A stretch of DNA of 64,000 nucleotides from positions 310,001-374,000 of the forward strand of contig NZ_JANQOO010000020.1 of the NCBI RefSeq assembly GCF_028285715.1, written 5' to 3'. The notes below the pieces were generated by a model. The model ran no database searches. It was not told the DNA's origin and saw only the letters and a program-made list of their open reading frames with translations. Position numbers and translations under genes: made by a program. The first letter of the stretch is position 1. Each line of letters opens with the position of its first letter. Below, one piece after another: positions 36,521 to 45,985 of the stretch. This stretch comes from Ulvibacterium sp. (GTDB lineage Bacteria > Bacteroidota > Bacteroidia > Flavobacteriales > Flavobacteriaceae).

Positions 36521-38653
36521 ATGCCGTCCAAACTTCTTCGTTCCCTCTTTTCCACAATCATAATCGCACTACTTCTTTTTACAAGTTGCGAGCCTTCCGA
36601 AAAAACAAATCGCTCTAGTAACCCATACGTCACTTGGTCCTCCTATTTAGGAGATCCAGGACGGAGCCACTACTCCACCCTATCCCAAATAACCGCGGAG
36701 AATGTAAGGGATTTAAAGGTAGCCTGGTCATATGAGGCTGCGGATTGGGGTCAGATGCAAATGAACCCTATTGTTGCCGATACCATTCTCTATGGAGTTA
36801 CGGCGGCCATGCGGGTTGTGGCCCTACATGCCGCAACAGGAGAGGAAATATGGCAATTTGGAGATTCCGTAAAAGTTTGGCATTCCACAAGCCGTGGCGT
36901 TTCCTATTGGGAAAAGGAAGAGGACAAGCGCATTTTATATACCCGGGGTTCCGATTTATATGCTTTGAATGCCTTAACCGGAAAGCCAGTACCAACTTTT
37001 GGGGATAACGGCAAGGTAGACATGCGTTCAGGATTACCTGAATCCGCTCAAAGTAAATTTGTGATTTCAAATACCCCAGGGACCGTTTACAAGGATATTA
37101 TTGTAATGCCTTTACGATTATCCGAGGGTCCTGGAGCACCACCAGGAGATGTTATGGCCTTTAATATAATTACCGGGGCCGTAGAATGGGTATTCCATAC
37201 CATTCCTGAAGCGGATGAAGAAGGGTATGATTCCTGGGGTGAAGAAGACCCTAGGGAGAGTCCGCTGGTTGGTGCTGCGAATAATTGGGCCGGCATGGCC
37301 GTAGACGAGGAAGCAGGAATCATTTATGTACCCACGGGATCGGCCGCTCCAGACTTTTATGGGGGTGTTCGAAAAGGGAGCAATTTGTATGCCAATAGTC
37401 TGGTGGCCTTGAATGGTGATACGGGCGATCGGATTTGGCATTTTCAATTTACACATCATGATATTTGGGATCGAGACCTCCCCGCCCCACCCAATCTCCT
37501 TACAGTTGAGCGGGATGGCAAAAAAGTTCCTGCTGTCGCCCAAATCACCAAGCAAGGTTTTGTCTATGTTTTTGATCGAAGGACAGGCGAACCCTTGTTC
37601 GACATTGAGGAACACCCCGTGCCCCAAACCATTTTGGAGGGCGAGGAAACTTGGCCCACTCAACCTTTTCCCATAAAACCAAAGCCCTTTGCGCGTCAAT
37701 CCACAGAATTGTCCGAGAATAGTGTAAGCCCTTATGCAGAAAACCAAGAAGAACTGCGGGAACTTCTAAGAACCGCCGACAAACGTATCTATGCCCCTCC
37801 AAGTTTGGACCCTGTGATTCTTTTACCTGGATATGACGGAGCCGCTGAATGGGGAGGGGCCGGAGCGGATCCCCATAACGGAATTCTCTATGTGAATTCG
37901 AACGAGATGCCACGCATGCTACAAATGAGTATTGCCCAAAATGATTATGCCGGATTGCCTTTGGGCCAAGGTGTATACAACAAATATTGTGTTACTTGCC
38001 ATCAGGCAGACAGAAAAGGGATGGAAGTCAGTGGTTTTCCTTCGTTGCTAAACCTACAATTCGAAAAGGACAAAGAGGAAGTTTCCGCCATTATTGCAAA
38101 AGGAAAGGGCATGATGACAGGTTTCCCGCAGATTCCAAAGGAAGAGATGGATGCGCTTTTACGATTTCTATTCGATGAGGAAGTACAGCATAGTGTTGCC
38201 GAGGAAACGGCCCAAAATGATTCTATAGCTATTCCATATAAACATTTGGGCTATAACAAATTTGTAGATGCCAACGGGTTGCCGGCAATAAAGCCCCCTT
38301 GGGGAACAATGCATGCCATTGACTTGAACACCGGGGAATACATTTGGTCCATCCCCTTCGGAAACACCCCGGAGTTGGGTGACGAAGGAATCGGTATCGG
38401 CACGGAAAACTACGGAGGACCTGTTGTAACCGAAAATGGCCTTTTATTTATCGGTGCTACCCGAGACGGGTATTTTAGGGTGTTCCATAAACATACCGGG
38501 GAACTGCTTTGGGAGTACAAGCTACCCGCAGCCGCCTTTGCAACACCTGCTATGTATGAGGTAAACGGGAAACAGTATATTGCCATTGCCTGTGGAGGTG
38601 AAAAATTAGGAACGGAAAAAGGCAACCAGATTATAGCGTTTGCCCTAGAATGA
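36521..38653 (+). CDS. PQQ-dependent dehydrogenase with embedded c-type cytochrome domain, lipoprotein
   Basis: A 710-residue quinoprotein with a lipoprotein signal (Cys23 in LLFTSCEPS). The eight-bladed PQQ propeller includes W-motif blades such as ATGEEIWQFG, NGDTGDRIWHF and HTGELLWEYK. A haem-c domain with CVTCH (Cys490, Cys493, His494) is inserted between propeller segments (about 485-560). Such enzymes oxidise sugars or alcohols in the periplasm and pass electrons to the respiratory chain. I chose ATG 36521; the open frame from 36452 (TTG) has no signal peptide. No PQQ biosynthesis genes are in the window. Confidence 0.9.
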   Translation: MPSKLLRSLFSTIIIALLLFTSCEPSEKTNRSSNPYVTWSSYLGDPGRSHYSTLSQITAENVRDLKVAWSYEAADWGQMQMNPIVADTILYGVTAAMRVVALHAATGEEIWQFGDSVKVWHSTSRGVSYWEKEEDKRILYTRGSDLYALNALTGKPVPTFGDNGKVDMRSGLPESAQSKFVISNTPGTVYKDIIVMPLRLSEGPGAPPGDVMAFNIITGAVEWVFHTIPEADEEGYDSWGEEDPRESPLVGAANNWAGMAVDEEAGIIYVPTGSAAPDFYGGVRKGSNLYANSLVALNGDTGDRIWHFQFTHHDIWDRDLPAPPNLLTVERDGKKVPAVAQITKQGFVYVFDRRTGEPLFDIEEHPVPQTILEGEETWPTQPFPIKPKPFARQSTELSENSVSPYAENQEELRELLRTADKRIYAPPSLDPVILLPGYDGAAEWGGAGADPHNGILYVNSNEMPRMLQMSIAQNDYAGLPLGQGVYNKYCVTCHQADRKGMEVSGFPSLLNLQFEKDKEEVSAIIAKGKGMMTGFPQIPKEEMDALLRFLFDEEVQHSVAEETAQNDSIAIPYKHLGYNKFVDANGLPAIKPPWGTMHAIDLNTGEYIWSIPFGNTPELGDEGIGIGTENYGGPVVTENGLLFIGATRDGYFRVFHKHTGELLWEYKLPAAAFATPAMYEVNGKQYIAIACGGEKLGTEKGNQIIAFALE

Positions 38654-38660
38654 CCTAAAC

Positions 38661-40217
38661 TTAGTTAATACAGGGAGCTTCCTTAAATGTGCCCCGGTCC
38701 CTTAACAACATGCGATACGCTCTGATTTTTTCGTCTAAATCATAGTTCTTCATTTGGTAATCAGGGGTGTAGAATACGTTGTCCCAATAGGTGGTTTGCG
38801 GTTCCTTGGCCCTCAAATCGTTGGTATGCTCCATCCAGTTTTTGAGTTCTTTGCTCAATTCATCCCGTATCTTTTTGTATTTCGGGTTGTCAACTTCATT
38901 TTTTAAGTTATAGGGGTCATCGGCCAATACATATAATTCTTCCATGGGTCGTTTGCCAAAGGCCAAGTGAAAATAGTCCTCGTCAGATGGCTTTCCTTCC
39001 ATGGCCATAATCTGGAATTTGGAGATGGAGTTGTCCACATCCCCATACTGCCCCACGGACTGATGTACTTCCGGGTCTCCTGCGGGCCAACGATCGGGTT
39101 CGAAATTCTTGATGTATAGAAACTCCTTAGTGCGAATCGCTCGTGACGGATAGCTTAAATCCCCCTTGCGAACATTGGCATGTCGTTCCCGTTCCACAAA
39201 GACTTTGCTGCGGTCAGTTTTCGGTCCATTGCCCTCATCAAATAGTTCTAGCAAACTATTCCCACTAAAAGCCTCAGGGATTTCCAATCCAGCGGCATCC
39301 AAAAAAGTGGGGCCAAAATCGATAAAGTTCATAAAATCGCCAATACGTTTTCCTCCTTCTATATGATCTTTCCAATACAGGGCCAGCGGCATCCGTGTAC
39401 CATAATCATAGAGCGTGGCCTTGGCGCGGGGGAAGGGCATGCCATTATCGCTGGTCATAACGATAATCGTGTTATCCAATAGCCCTTGCTGTTCCAAAAC
39501 TTCGATGATATTTCCTGATTCCCGATCAAAGCGTTCCACTTCAAAATAATAATCGAGGATGTCATTGCGCACACAGGGTGTATCAGGCAAAAATCCCGGA
39601 ACATTGACCCTGTCTTGGTCCATTCCAGATCTTACTCCCGTATTCGTTTCATAGATCCGATGCGGATCACCACTGCCGAACCAATAGGCGAAAGGCTGAT
39701 TGTCTTTTCTATCTTTCAGGAAAGTCTTAAAGTCAGGATAATCCTTCCCGGCAGGATTGTGTTCATATCCCCCAGCTTTAAAATCACCTGGTCCCCAGCC
39801 TTTGCGACTCTTCCCGGTAAGGTACCCGGATTGCTTTAAGAGCGACATCCAATTGGGGAATTTATCCGGAATTATGGACCATAGATTGCCGGCACTTTCC
39901 AATTGGTGGGGATACCTGCCCAACAAAATACTGGCCCGCGATGGAGAACAGGAGGGTGCGGCACAATAGGCATTTTCAAAAACCGCTCCCTCGTTTGCCA
40001 AAAAGTCGAACGTAGGAGTACGGACAACCGAATTGCCATACGCCCCGGCATGTGGATAGGACCAATCATCGGCAATTAAAAAAAGGATGTTAGGTCGTCC
40101 AGATGGTGTGCTTATTTCTTCTCCTTCGGGAAAGGTTGCTGCCGCAAACAACGCAGCGGTACCGAGAATCAAAACGATTCCTAAAAACTTACTTACGGTA
40201 GGGGTTGTCAATTTCAT
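38661..40217 (-). CDS. Sulfatase, arylsulfatase/heparan-N-sulfatase type
   Basis: A 518-residue alkaline-phosphatase-superfamily hydrolase. An N-terminal signal peptide precedes NILFLIADDWSYPHAG. The formylglycine site is Cys90 in CSPSR, a cysteine-type signature that needs an activating enzyme not seen here. Metal-binding motifs SDNGMPFPR and GSGDPHR follow. It removes sulfate esters from glycans in the periplasm, which fits marine algal polysaccharides. A start at 40271 would add 18 residues without changing the domain. It is divergent from a Gfo/Idh/MocA gene by only 46 bases and convergent with the PQQ dehydrogenase gene. Confidence 0.92.
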   Translation of the reverse strand: MKLTTPTVSKFLGIVLILGTAALFAAATFPEGEEISTPSGRPNILFLIADDWSYPHAGAYGNSVVRTPTFDFLANEGAVFENAYCAAPSCSPSRASILLGRYPHQLESAGNLWSIIPDKFPNWMSLLKQSGYLTGKSRKGWGPGDFKAGGYEHNPAGKDYPDFKTFLKDRKDNQPFAYWFGSGDPHRIYETNTGVRSGMDQDRVNVPGFLPDTPCVRNDILDYYFEVERFDRESGNIIEVLEQQGLLDNTIIVMTSDNGMPFPRAKATLYDYGTRMPLALYWKDHIEGGKRIGDFMNFIDFGPTFLDAAGLEIPEAFSGNSLLELFDEGNGPKTDRSKVFVERERHANVRKGDLSYPSRAIRTKEFLYIKNFEPDRWPAGDPEVHQSVGQYGDVDNSISKFQIMAMEGKPSDEDYFHLAFGKRPMEELYVLADDPYNLKNEVDNPKYKKIRDELSKELKNWMEHTNDLRAKEPQTTYWDNVFYTPDYQMKNYDLDEKIRAYRMLLRDRGTFKEAPCIN

Positions 40218-40263
40218 CAGGTTTGTTAACTTTCCAATAAATATAGCACTCAAAAATCGAAAA

Positions 40264-41325
40264 ATGGACAAAATAAAAGTTTTGGTCGTGGGTTGTGGCC
40301 ATATGGGAACCAGTCATGCCCGGGCCTATCACCAAATAGAGGGTTTTGAAATTGTTGGTCTGGTAAGTAGAAAGCCCGAGAGCAGGGAACGGTTATCCCA
40401 AGAATTGGGAGGATATCCTACCTATGGAGATTATGCCAAGGCCTTGGAAGAAGCCAAACCAGATGCCGTATCCATAAATACCTATCCGGATACACATGGC
40501 GAATATATCCAGATGGCCTTAAACGCGAACGCTCATGTGTTCGTAGAAAAGCCTTTGGCCTTAACCGTAGAAGAAGCGCAAAGTTTGGTAGATCTGGCCC
40601 AAGAAAAAGGGAAGAAAATGGTGGTTGGTTATATCCTTCGGGTACATCCGGCCTGGGCAAAATTTGTAGAAGTAGCCAGGTCCCTTGGAAAACCTTTGGT
40701 GATGCGCATGAACCTGAACCAACAGAGTTCCGGTAGCAACTGGTACACCCATAAACAATTGATGAATAGCATGTCGCCTATTGTGGATTGTGGGGTACAC
40801 TATGTAGATGTTATGTGTTTGATGACGGAGTCCGTTCCTGTAAGCGTTAGTGCAATCGGAGCTAGGCTTTCCGATGAAATCGATACCCAAATGTACAATT
40901 ACGGACAGCTACAAGTACGGTTTCAAGATGGTTCCGTCGGTTGGTACGAGGCCGGTTGGGGGCCTATGATGAGTGAGACCGCCTTTTTTGTCAAGGACGT
41001 AATTGGACCTAAGGGATGTGTCTCGATTGTGGACGAAGCCAAAGGGGATAGTGACAGTGTTGATGATCATTCCAAGACAGGGGCCTTAAAACTTCATCAT
41101 GCGGCCACGGACGAAAACGGAAATTTTGCGAAAGCGGACGAAATAATTGACACCTCGGACGAGCCTGATCATGATGGGCTTTGCCTTTTGGAACAGGAAT
41201 ACTTTCTTAGGGCCATAACCGAAGACATGGATTTGAGCAATCATTTGCGCGATGCCGTAAACAGTCTACGTATTGTACTTGCCGCAGACGAGTCGTTTCG
41301 AACAGGGAAAACAGTAGAATTGTAA
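40264..41325 (+). CDS. Gfo/Idh/MocA-family oxidoreductase (second copy)
   Basis: A 353-residue NAD(P)-dependent oxidoreductase. The Rossmann start is MDKIKVLVVGCGHMGTSHA, with the EKPLALT motif at about residue 91 and PIVDCGVHYVDVMCLM supplying the catalytic His. It differs clearly from the copy at 25.4 kb, so it is not a recent duplicate. I start it at ATG 40264; the frame is open back to 40087 through the sulfatase 5' region, which is not real coding. It probably oxidises a sugar or sugar acid produced by the sulfatase/GH3 side of the locus. Confidence 0.92.
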   Translation: MDKIKVLVVGCGHMGTSHARAYHQIEGFEIVGLVSRKPESRERLSQELGGYPTYGDYAKALEEAKPDAVSINTYPDTHGEYIQMALNANAHVFVEKPLALTVEEAQSLVDLAQEKGKKMVVGYILRVHPAWAKFVEVARSLGKPLVMRMNLNQQSSGSNWYTHKQLMNSMSPIVDCGVHYVDVMCLMTESVPVSVSAIGARLSDEIDTQMYNYGQLQVRFQDGSVGWYEAGWGPMMSETAFFVKDVIGPKGCVSIVDEAKGDSDSVDDHSKTGALKLHHAATDENGNFAKADEIIDTSDEPDHDGLCLLEQEYFLRAITEDMDLSNHLRDAVNSLRIVLAADESFRTGKTVEL

Positions 41326-41403
41326 AATTGATTCACTTGTAGATGCATTGCTATCTATGAAAGACGGCCAACAGGATGTTGTTGCACTACGATTAACTTA
41401 TAA

Positions 41404-42882
41404 ATGATTCAACTTATAGAAAGAGCCAAAAGCTTTACCAATCGAGAAGCTTTGGTTTCCAATGGAAGCTCTTATACATACGGCCAATTATTGGAGTCGG
41501 CGCACAGGGTTGCAACGAATCTTTTGGACGGAAGAGGCCATTTGGGAGAGGCCCGTATTACCTTCCTTGTACCTCCTTCCTTTGAGTACACAGCGGTGCA
41601 GTGGGGTATTTGGATGGCGGGAGGTATCGCTGTTCCACTTTGTGTGCTACACCCATTACCTTCCATTCAATATGTGTTGGAGGATACACAGCCCGAAATG
41701 GTAATCGCCCATCCGGATTATATCGATTTCCTATCCCCATTGGAAAAACAGATTGGTGTTTCCTTAGTTGCCTTGGAATCCATTTTCCAAAATCGATCAA
41801 CAACGCTTCCGGATGTCCGTATGGAACAAAGGGCTATGATTCTTTATACCAGTGGTACCACTAGCAAGCCCAAAGGGGTGGTTACCACACATGCCAATAT
41901 TCAAGCACAAATTACCACCTTGGTAACTGCTTGGGAATGGCAACAGGACGATTATATCCTAAATATACTTCCCCTACATCATGTGCATGGCATTATCAAC
42001 GTGATGAGCTGCGCATTATGGAGCGGGGCCTGTTGCGAATTTCTACCCAAATTTGAAGCCGAAAGTGTATGGAACGTTATTATATCTGGTCGATTAACTT
42101 TATTTATGGCAGTACCGACAATCTACCATAAACTTATCGCTTTTTGGGATAACGCCTCCGAGATGGCACAAGAAGAAATGTCCGGGGCCGCATCCCAACT
42201 TCGGTTAATGGTTTCCGGATCCGCAGCATTACCCATACCCGTTTTGGAGAAGTGGCTAAAAATAACGGGGCAGACCTTGTTGGAGCGCTATGGGATGACG
42301 GAAATTGGAATGGGCCTTTCAAATTCCTATCGCGGGGAAAGAAGGCCAGGGCATGTCGGCTTACCCTTACCCGGCGTTGAAATGCGTATGGTTGATAGTA
42401 AAGATAAAATCGTAGGTGAAAACGAGGCCGGCGCATTTCAAATCAAAGGTCCCAGTGTTTTTAAGGAGTATTGGCAAAAACCGGAAGCAACAAAAAAGGC
42501 GTTTACCAAGGATGGCTGGTTTATTACAGGAGATATCGGCATGTTGAACAACGGGTTATATAAAATTCTAGGACGCGATAGTGTGGATATCATTAAATCC
42601 GGGGGTTACAAAATATCGGCCTTAGAGATTGAGGATGTTTTACGAAAACACCCCATGGTTCAGGATAGTGCGGTTGTAGGCTTGCCCGATGAGGAATGGG
42701 GCGAGGTAGTATCCGCCTGTTTGGTTACCAAGGGCGAAGCTATCGACACCAAAAAAATTTCCGAATGGTTGAAGGAACAATTACCAGGGTATAAGATTCC
42801 CAGAAATTATATCGTTAGAAAGACCTTGCCTCGAAATGTTTTGGGTAAGGTAACCAAGAATGAGCTAAAGAAAATGTTTTAA
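41404..42882 (+). CDS. AMP-forming acyl-CoA synthetase (malonyl-CoA synthetase-like)
   Basis: A 492-residue ANL-superfamily enzyme. The P-loop-like motif LYTSGTTSKPKGVV, the aromatic YGMTEIGMG, GWFITGDIG and the C-terminal lysine motif GKVTKNELKKMF are present. It activates a carboxylic acid with ATP and CoA in the cytoplasm. Its length and the motif HHVHGIINV resemble MatB-like malonyl/methylmalonyl-CoA synthetases, but substrate is not certain. It sits before the small membrane peptide and the symporter, 64 bases upstream, so it may activate an imported organic acid. Confidence 0.88.
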   Translation: MIQLIERAKSFTNREALVSNGSSYTYGQLLESAHRVATNLLDGRGHLGEARITFLVPPSFEYTAVQWGIWMAGGIAVPLCVLHPLPSIQYVLEDTQPEMVIAHPDYIDFLSPLEKQIGVSLVALESIFQNRSTTLPDVRMEQRAMILYTSGTTSKPKGVVTTHANIQAQITTLVTAWEWQQDDYILNILPLHHVHGIINVMSCALWSGACCEFLPKFEAESVWNVIISGRLTLFMAVPTIYHKLIAFWDNASEMAQEEMSGAASQLRLMVSGSAALPIPVLEKWLKITGQTLLERYGMTEIGMGLSNSYRGERRPGHVGLPLPGVEMRMVDSKDKIVGENEAGAFQIKGPSVFKEYWQKPEATKKAFTKDGWFITGDIGMLNNGLYKILGRDSVDIIKSGGYKISALEIEDVLRKHPMVQDSAVVGLPDEEWGEVVSACLVTKGEAIDTKKISEWLKEQLPGYKIPRNYIVRKTLPRNVLGKVTKNELKKMF

Positions 42883-42946
42883 GTTCCTTTGCCTTTAGAA
42901 CATATTTCAAAAGTTTTAATGGTAAAACAAAAACTGGAATTAAACT

Positions 42947-43066
42947 ATGAATTTCCTGACCCTTCTCCCCTACATCGGGATTATTGTTTTAGTGATCATC
43001 AATGCTTTGTTGGTGCTAAAGCGAGATATCACCGTAGATGAAAGTGACCATAACCCAGAGCATTGA
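42947..43066 (+). CDS. Small membrane protein, 39 residues, coupled to the symporter
   Basis: ATG at 42947, stop TGA at 43064-43066. The peptide begins MNFLTLLPYIGIIVLVIINA and ends in a charged tail (KRDITVDESDHNPEH). One membrane helix covers about residues 4-24, with a cytosolic or periplasmic acidic tail of about 15 residues. Its stop overlaps the symporter start (TGATG), implying translational coupling. Small single-helix accessory subunits next to SSS-family symporters are known in other phyla. I do not recognise this specific family. The length is below usual gene-finder cut-offs, so it is easily missed. Confidence 0.6.
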   Translation: MNFLTLLPYIGIIVLVIINALLVLKRDITVDESDHNPEH

Positions 43067-44592
43067 TGGCTTATTTTCAAGAGCATTTTGTAACCTTGTT
43101 CCTCACGACATTTTATGTCTTGGGCTGTTTGTATATCGGCTGGTATTTTAAGAAAAAAGCCAATCAAGGCGTGGCGGGGTATTACGTGGCAAAACGCGAA
43201 ATCCCGGGATGGGTGATTTCCTTGGCTTTCTTTTCTACTTCGGCCAGTACAAATACGTATATAGGTCAGGCGGGGAAATCCTTTGAATATGGTCTTTCTT
43301 GGGCTTGGATGGGGTTAATATGGACCTTTTTCTGTATCATCTCCTGGCAATTATTAGGGCCCAGAATGCGTTTTCAGACGGCACGTTTAAAATCCTTTAC
43401 CATTCCGGATTACTTTCATTTGCGTTACAAGAGTTCGCTGGCCAAAAGTATTCGTGTGCTTTCGGCTCTAATCATCCTATTCGCAACGTTGTGGTATATG
43501 GTGGGCATTGCCAAAGGATGTGCCCATGTGCTTACTTCGGTTCTGGATATTCCTTATGAATATGGGGCCTTTGCCATTATCGCCATTACTTGCGCCTACA
43601 CCATTTGGGGCGGAATGTATAGCGTGCTTTGGACAGATGCCATCCAGGGCATAATCATGTTCGGGGTGGCCATTTTAATGCTGTCCATTCCGTTTTTCTA
43701 TGCCGGGGGTTTGGACAACCTTATGGAATCCATCGGTCAAACCTATCACTTGACGAAAGCCGGTGCACCCATGAAATCCGGGTTGGTCACTTTCGGCGAA
43801 CTGGTTTCATTCCTATATATTTTAGGCATAGGGTTGGCTGTCGGCATGAAACAGATTTCGGAACCTAAAAATCTTATTCGGTTTTATTCGGTGAACAATG
43901 CCAAAAGTATGCGTTTCGCCATGATATGGACTCCCGTTTTCCTAGGTGTTTCCTTGGTCTGTGTTATGGGTCTTGGGGCCCTTGTCCATGGAATGGCATC
44001 AACTACGGAAGCCGCATATTTAATACAGGATACGGATGAGGTTGTAGGCTTTATGTTGGACAAGTTTGATAACAAATGGGTCAGTGGTATTTGTGTTGCC
44101 GGTCTATTTGCAGCGGGAATGTCTTCCTTGGCATCGGTCATAATTATCATAGGAACCGCTTTTGTAAAGGACATTTGGCATGTGGTAAAGCCTATGCCTG
44201 AAGCTAAGATTATTCCCAGGACTAAATGGTTTATGGCCGTTTATTGTGTTCTAGTGTATCTCTTTACCCTGTATCCCATGGCCGGTATCGTGGAGTTGAC
44301 CGCCTTTGCGGGCGCCGTTTTCGCCGCCAGTTTTTTTCCAGCCATTTTTGGCGGTCTGTATTTAAAATGGGGCACGGATTTGGGGGCACTTAGCTCTATG
44401 GTCGTGGGAATGGTAGTCAACGTTGTTTGGCGTTTTGCCTTTAGATTCAACTTTGAGGGCTGGGAAGACATTCATGAAATTATCCCGGCATTTTTAGTCT
44501 CAATGCTTACCTATATTGTTGTAAGCTTATTTGGTAAAAACCGAAGGCCAGATGCGACGCATTTGAAGGTGGTCTTTGGTTCGGGCTCTTAG
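43066..44592 (+). CDS. Sodium:solute symporter (SSS) family transporter
   Basis: A 508-residue inner-membrane transporter with about 13 helices and no signal peptide. It couples Na+ influx to solute uptake. The segments GYYVAKREIPGWVISLAFFSTSASTNTYIGQ and YTIWGGMYSVLWTDAIQG match the family, which includes sugar, proline, pantothenate and carboxylate carriers. It follows the 39-residue peptide with a start-stop overlap (I prefer ATG 43066 over TTG 43063). The acyl-CoA synthetase upstream suggests an organic acid, but sugar uptake for the neighbouring enzymes is equally possible. Confidence 0.93.
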   Translation: MAYFQEHFVTLFLTTFYVLGCLYIGWYFKKKANQGVAGYYVAKREIPGWVISLAFFSTSASTNTYIGQAGKSFEYGLSWAWMGLIWTFFCIISWQLLGPRMRFQTARLKSFTIPDYFHLRYKSSLAKSIRVLSALIILFATLWYMVGIAKGCAHVLTSVLDIPYEYGAFAIIAITCAYTIWGGMYSVLWTDAIQGIIMFGVAILMLSIPFFYAGGLDNLMESIGQTYHLTKAGAPMKSGLVTFGELVSFLYILGIGLAVGMKQISEPKNLIRFYSVNNAKSMRFAMIWTPVFLGVSLVCVMGLGALVHGMASTTEAAYLIQDTDEVVGFMLDKFDNKWVSGICVAGLFAAGMSSLASVIIIIGTAFVKDIWHVVKPMPEAKIIPRTKWFMAVYCVLVYLFTLYPMAGIVELTAFAGAVFAASFFPAIFGGLYLKWGTDLGALSSMVVGMVVNVVWRFAFRFNFEGWEDIHEIIPAFLVSMLTYIVVSLFGKNRRPDATHLKVVFGSGS

Positions 44593-44692
44593 GTAATCGG
44601 ATAATCCTTCCTATAAAAAATGCTTAAGATCTTTTTTTTTGCATTGGAGTATTCAGAAATCTCCTTCTCCATAAAAGCGATATCTCTAAATT

Positions 44693-45883
44693 CTAGTCTT
44701 TGAATAATGGCGTTTGGACAAGGTTTATCAATCCTTCATCTTCCTGCTTTAAAACGCGTTGGGTTCTGAGATATCGGCTATGGTTCCATTCATCAAAATT
44801 CGGGGCATCTTTGTCCATACTACTAATACGGACCATTTCCGAGGCGTGAATAAATTCGTTGTTGCCTATCCACATACCAACATGTACTACTTTTTCTGAG
44901 GTGGAATCTGTTGCCTTTCTTCCAAAGAAAAGTAAATCGCCTTTTTTCAGATTATCAAAGTTCTGAGTAGAATCTATGGGCTCCCCAGTGCGGACCTGCT
45001 GTGAAGCATCCCTTGGGATTACCATACCATTCAGGAAATAAACTGTTTTGGTAAACCCGCTACAATCCATCCCCTTGGTAGAGGTACCGCCCCATAGGTA
45101 TGGGACTCCCATAAAGGTTCGGGAAGTATTCACCAAATCTTCTATAGTAGGATTCAGGTTTTCCAGCCATTCCTCATAATCTTGTGCCTCGTTCTTTGGA
45201 ATATAGGCCTGTCTGCCATCAGGATAGGCTACCGTGTAAAACTTATCCGTATCCCCCAGAGCCTCCAAAACATTGCCGGCCACCAAATCGGATACCATTT
45301 GTTGCTTATCACGGTCTTTATACGAATGTCCGTAGATTTCCTTATAAATAATTTTGTCGTTGGCCATCCATTGATCGACACGCTCAGGGTCCATCAATTC
45401 AATACCTCCGTCATCTACCCAGGACAGATATTTGTCCGGTGTTTGTACATAATACCAACTTCCCTGTTTTTTCAACACTTTTACCGGGGTACCCAAAGTA
45501 GCCTGGGTCACTAGTTCTGCCGAATGCTTCGGTTCACTACGAAGGTTGGCTACCGATATGTTGATTACCGCCCTGGTTTTCTTTCCCAAATCCAGAGCGG
45601 GTAATAGTTGTATACTATCCAAAAACTCAATGTTTTCCTTGGTTAATTGCTCTTTAAGTGCGGCGATGGCATCAGGCAAATCGCTCTCTCCTTTTAAAAC
45701 AAGGTCATCGTTTTCTCTTAGTGCTTTTACATTGAACAAAGCGACACGTTTATCCGGGGCAAATTTTGATTTAACTGCGGATATTTGTTCTTGAAGGGGT
45801 GCTTTTTCTTCATTAGGTACTTCACAGGCTCCTAAAAAAGCAAGTGCCAAAGCCGTTATAAAGATGTTGGTCTTGAAATTCAT
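44693..45883 (-). CDS. C40-family peptidase (NlpC/P60) with SH3 domains, lipoprotein
   Basis: A 396-residue lipoprotein (Cys20 in FLGACEVP). Bacterial SH3 domains cover about residues 100-225 (INISVANLRSEPKH). The NlpC/P60 domain occupies about 245-385, with catalytic Cys274 (MDCSGF) and His334 (VVHVGMW). Such enzymes cut peptidoglycan peptide bridges (D-Glu-meso-DAP type) and recycle or remodel the wall. The third catalytic residue is likely the His in FIHAS. It is monocistronic and divergent from the DNA methyltransferase gene. Confidence 0.9.
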   Translation of the reverse strand: MNFKTNIFITALALAFLGACEVPNEEKAPLQEQISAVKSKFAPDKRVALFNVKALRENDDLVLKGESDLPDAIAALKEQLTKENIEFLDSIQLLPALDLGKKTRAVINISVANLRSEPKHSAELVTQATLGTPVKVLKKQGSWYYVQTPDKYLSWVDDGGIELMDPERVDQWMANDKIIYKEIYGHSYKDRDKQQMVSDLVAGNVLEALGDTDKFYTVAYPDGRQAYIPKNEAQDYEEWLENLNPTIEDLVNTSRTFMGVPYLWGGTSTKGMDCSGFTKTVYFLNGMVIPRDASQQVRTGEPIDSTQNFDNLKKGDLLFFGRKATDSTSEKVVHVGMWIGNNEFIHASEMVRISSMDKDAPNFDEWNHSRYLRTQRVLKQEDEGLINLVQTPLFKD

Positions 45884-45985
45884 TCCGTTAGTTTTCTGTA
45901 AAAATAAGGATATTGTCCAATCCCTATTTCCTGATATGTTTGGAAGCTAATCTTAATTTATCCTTTTTGTCTAATTTTAGCCTCA

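Noticed and set aside
37118-37747. Minus-strand open frame of 209 codons opposite the PQQ dehydrogenase
   Set aside because: Antisense shadow; no recognisable motif.
40087-40263. 59-codon N-terminal extension of the second Gfo/Idh enzyme
   Set aside because: It is antisense to the sulfatase 5' end and lacks the Rossmann start, which is intact from 40264.
44593-44692. Rho-independent terminator after the symporter
   Set aside because: The T-run lacks a stable hairpin of more than five base pairs.
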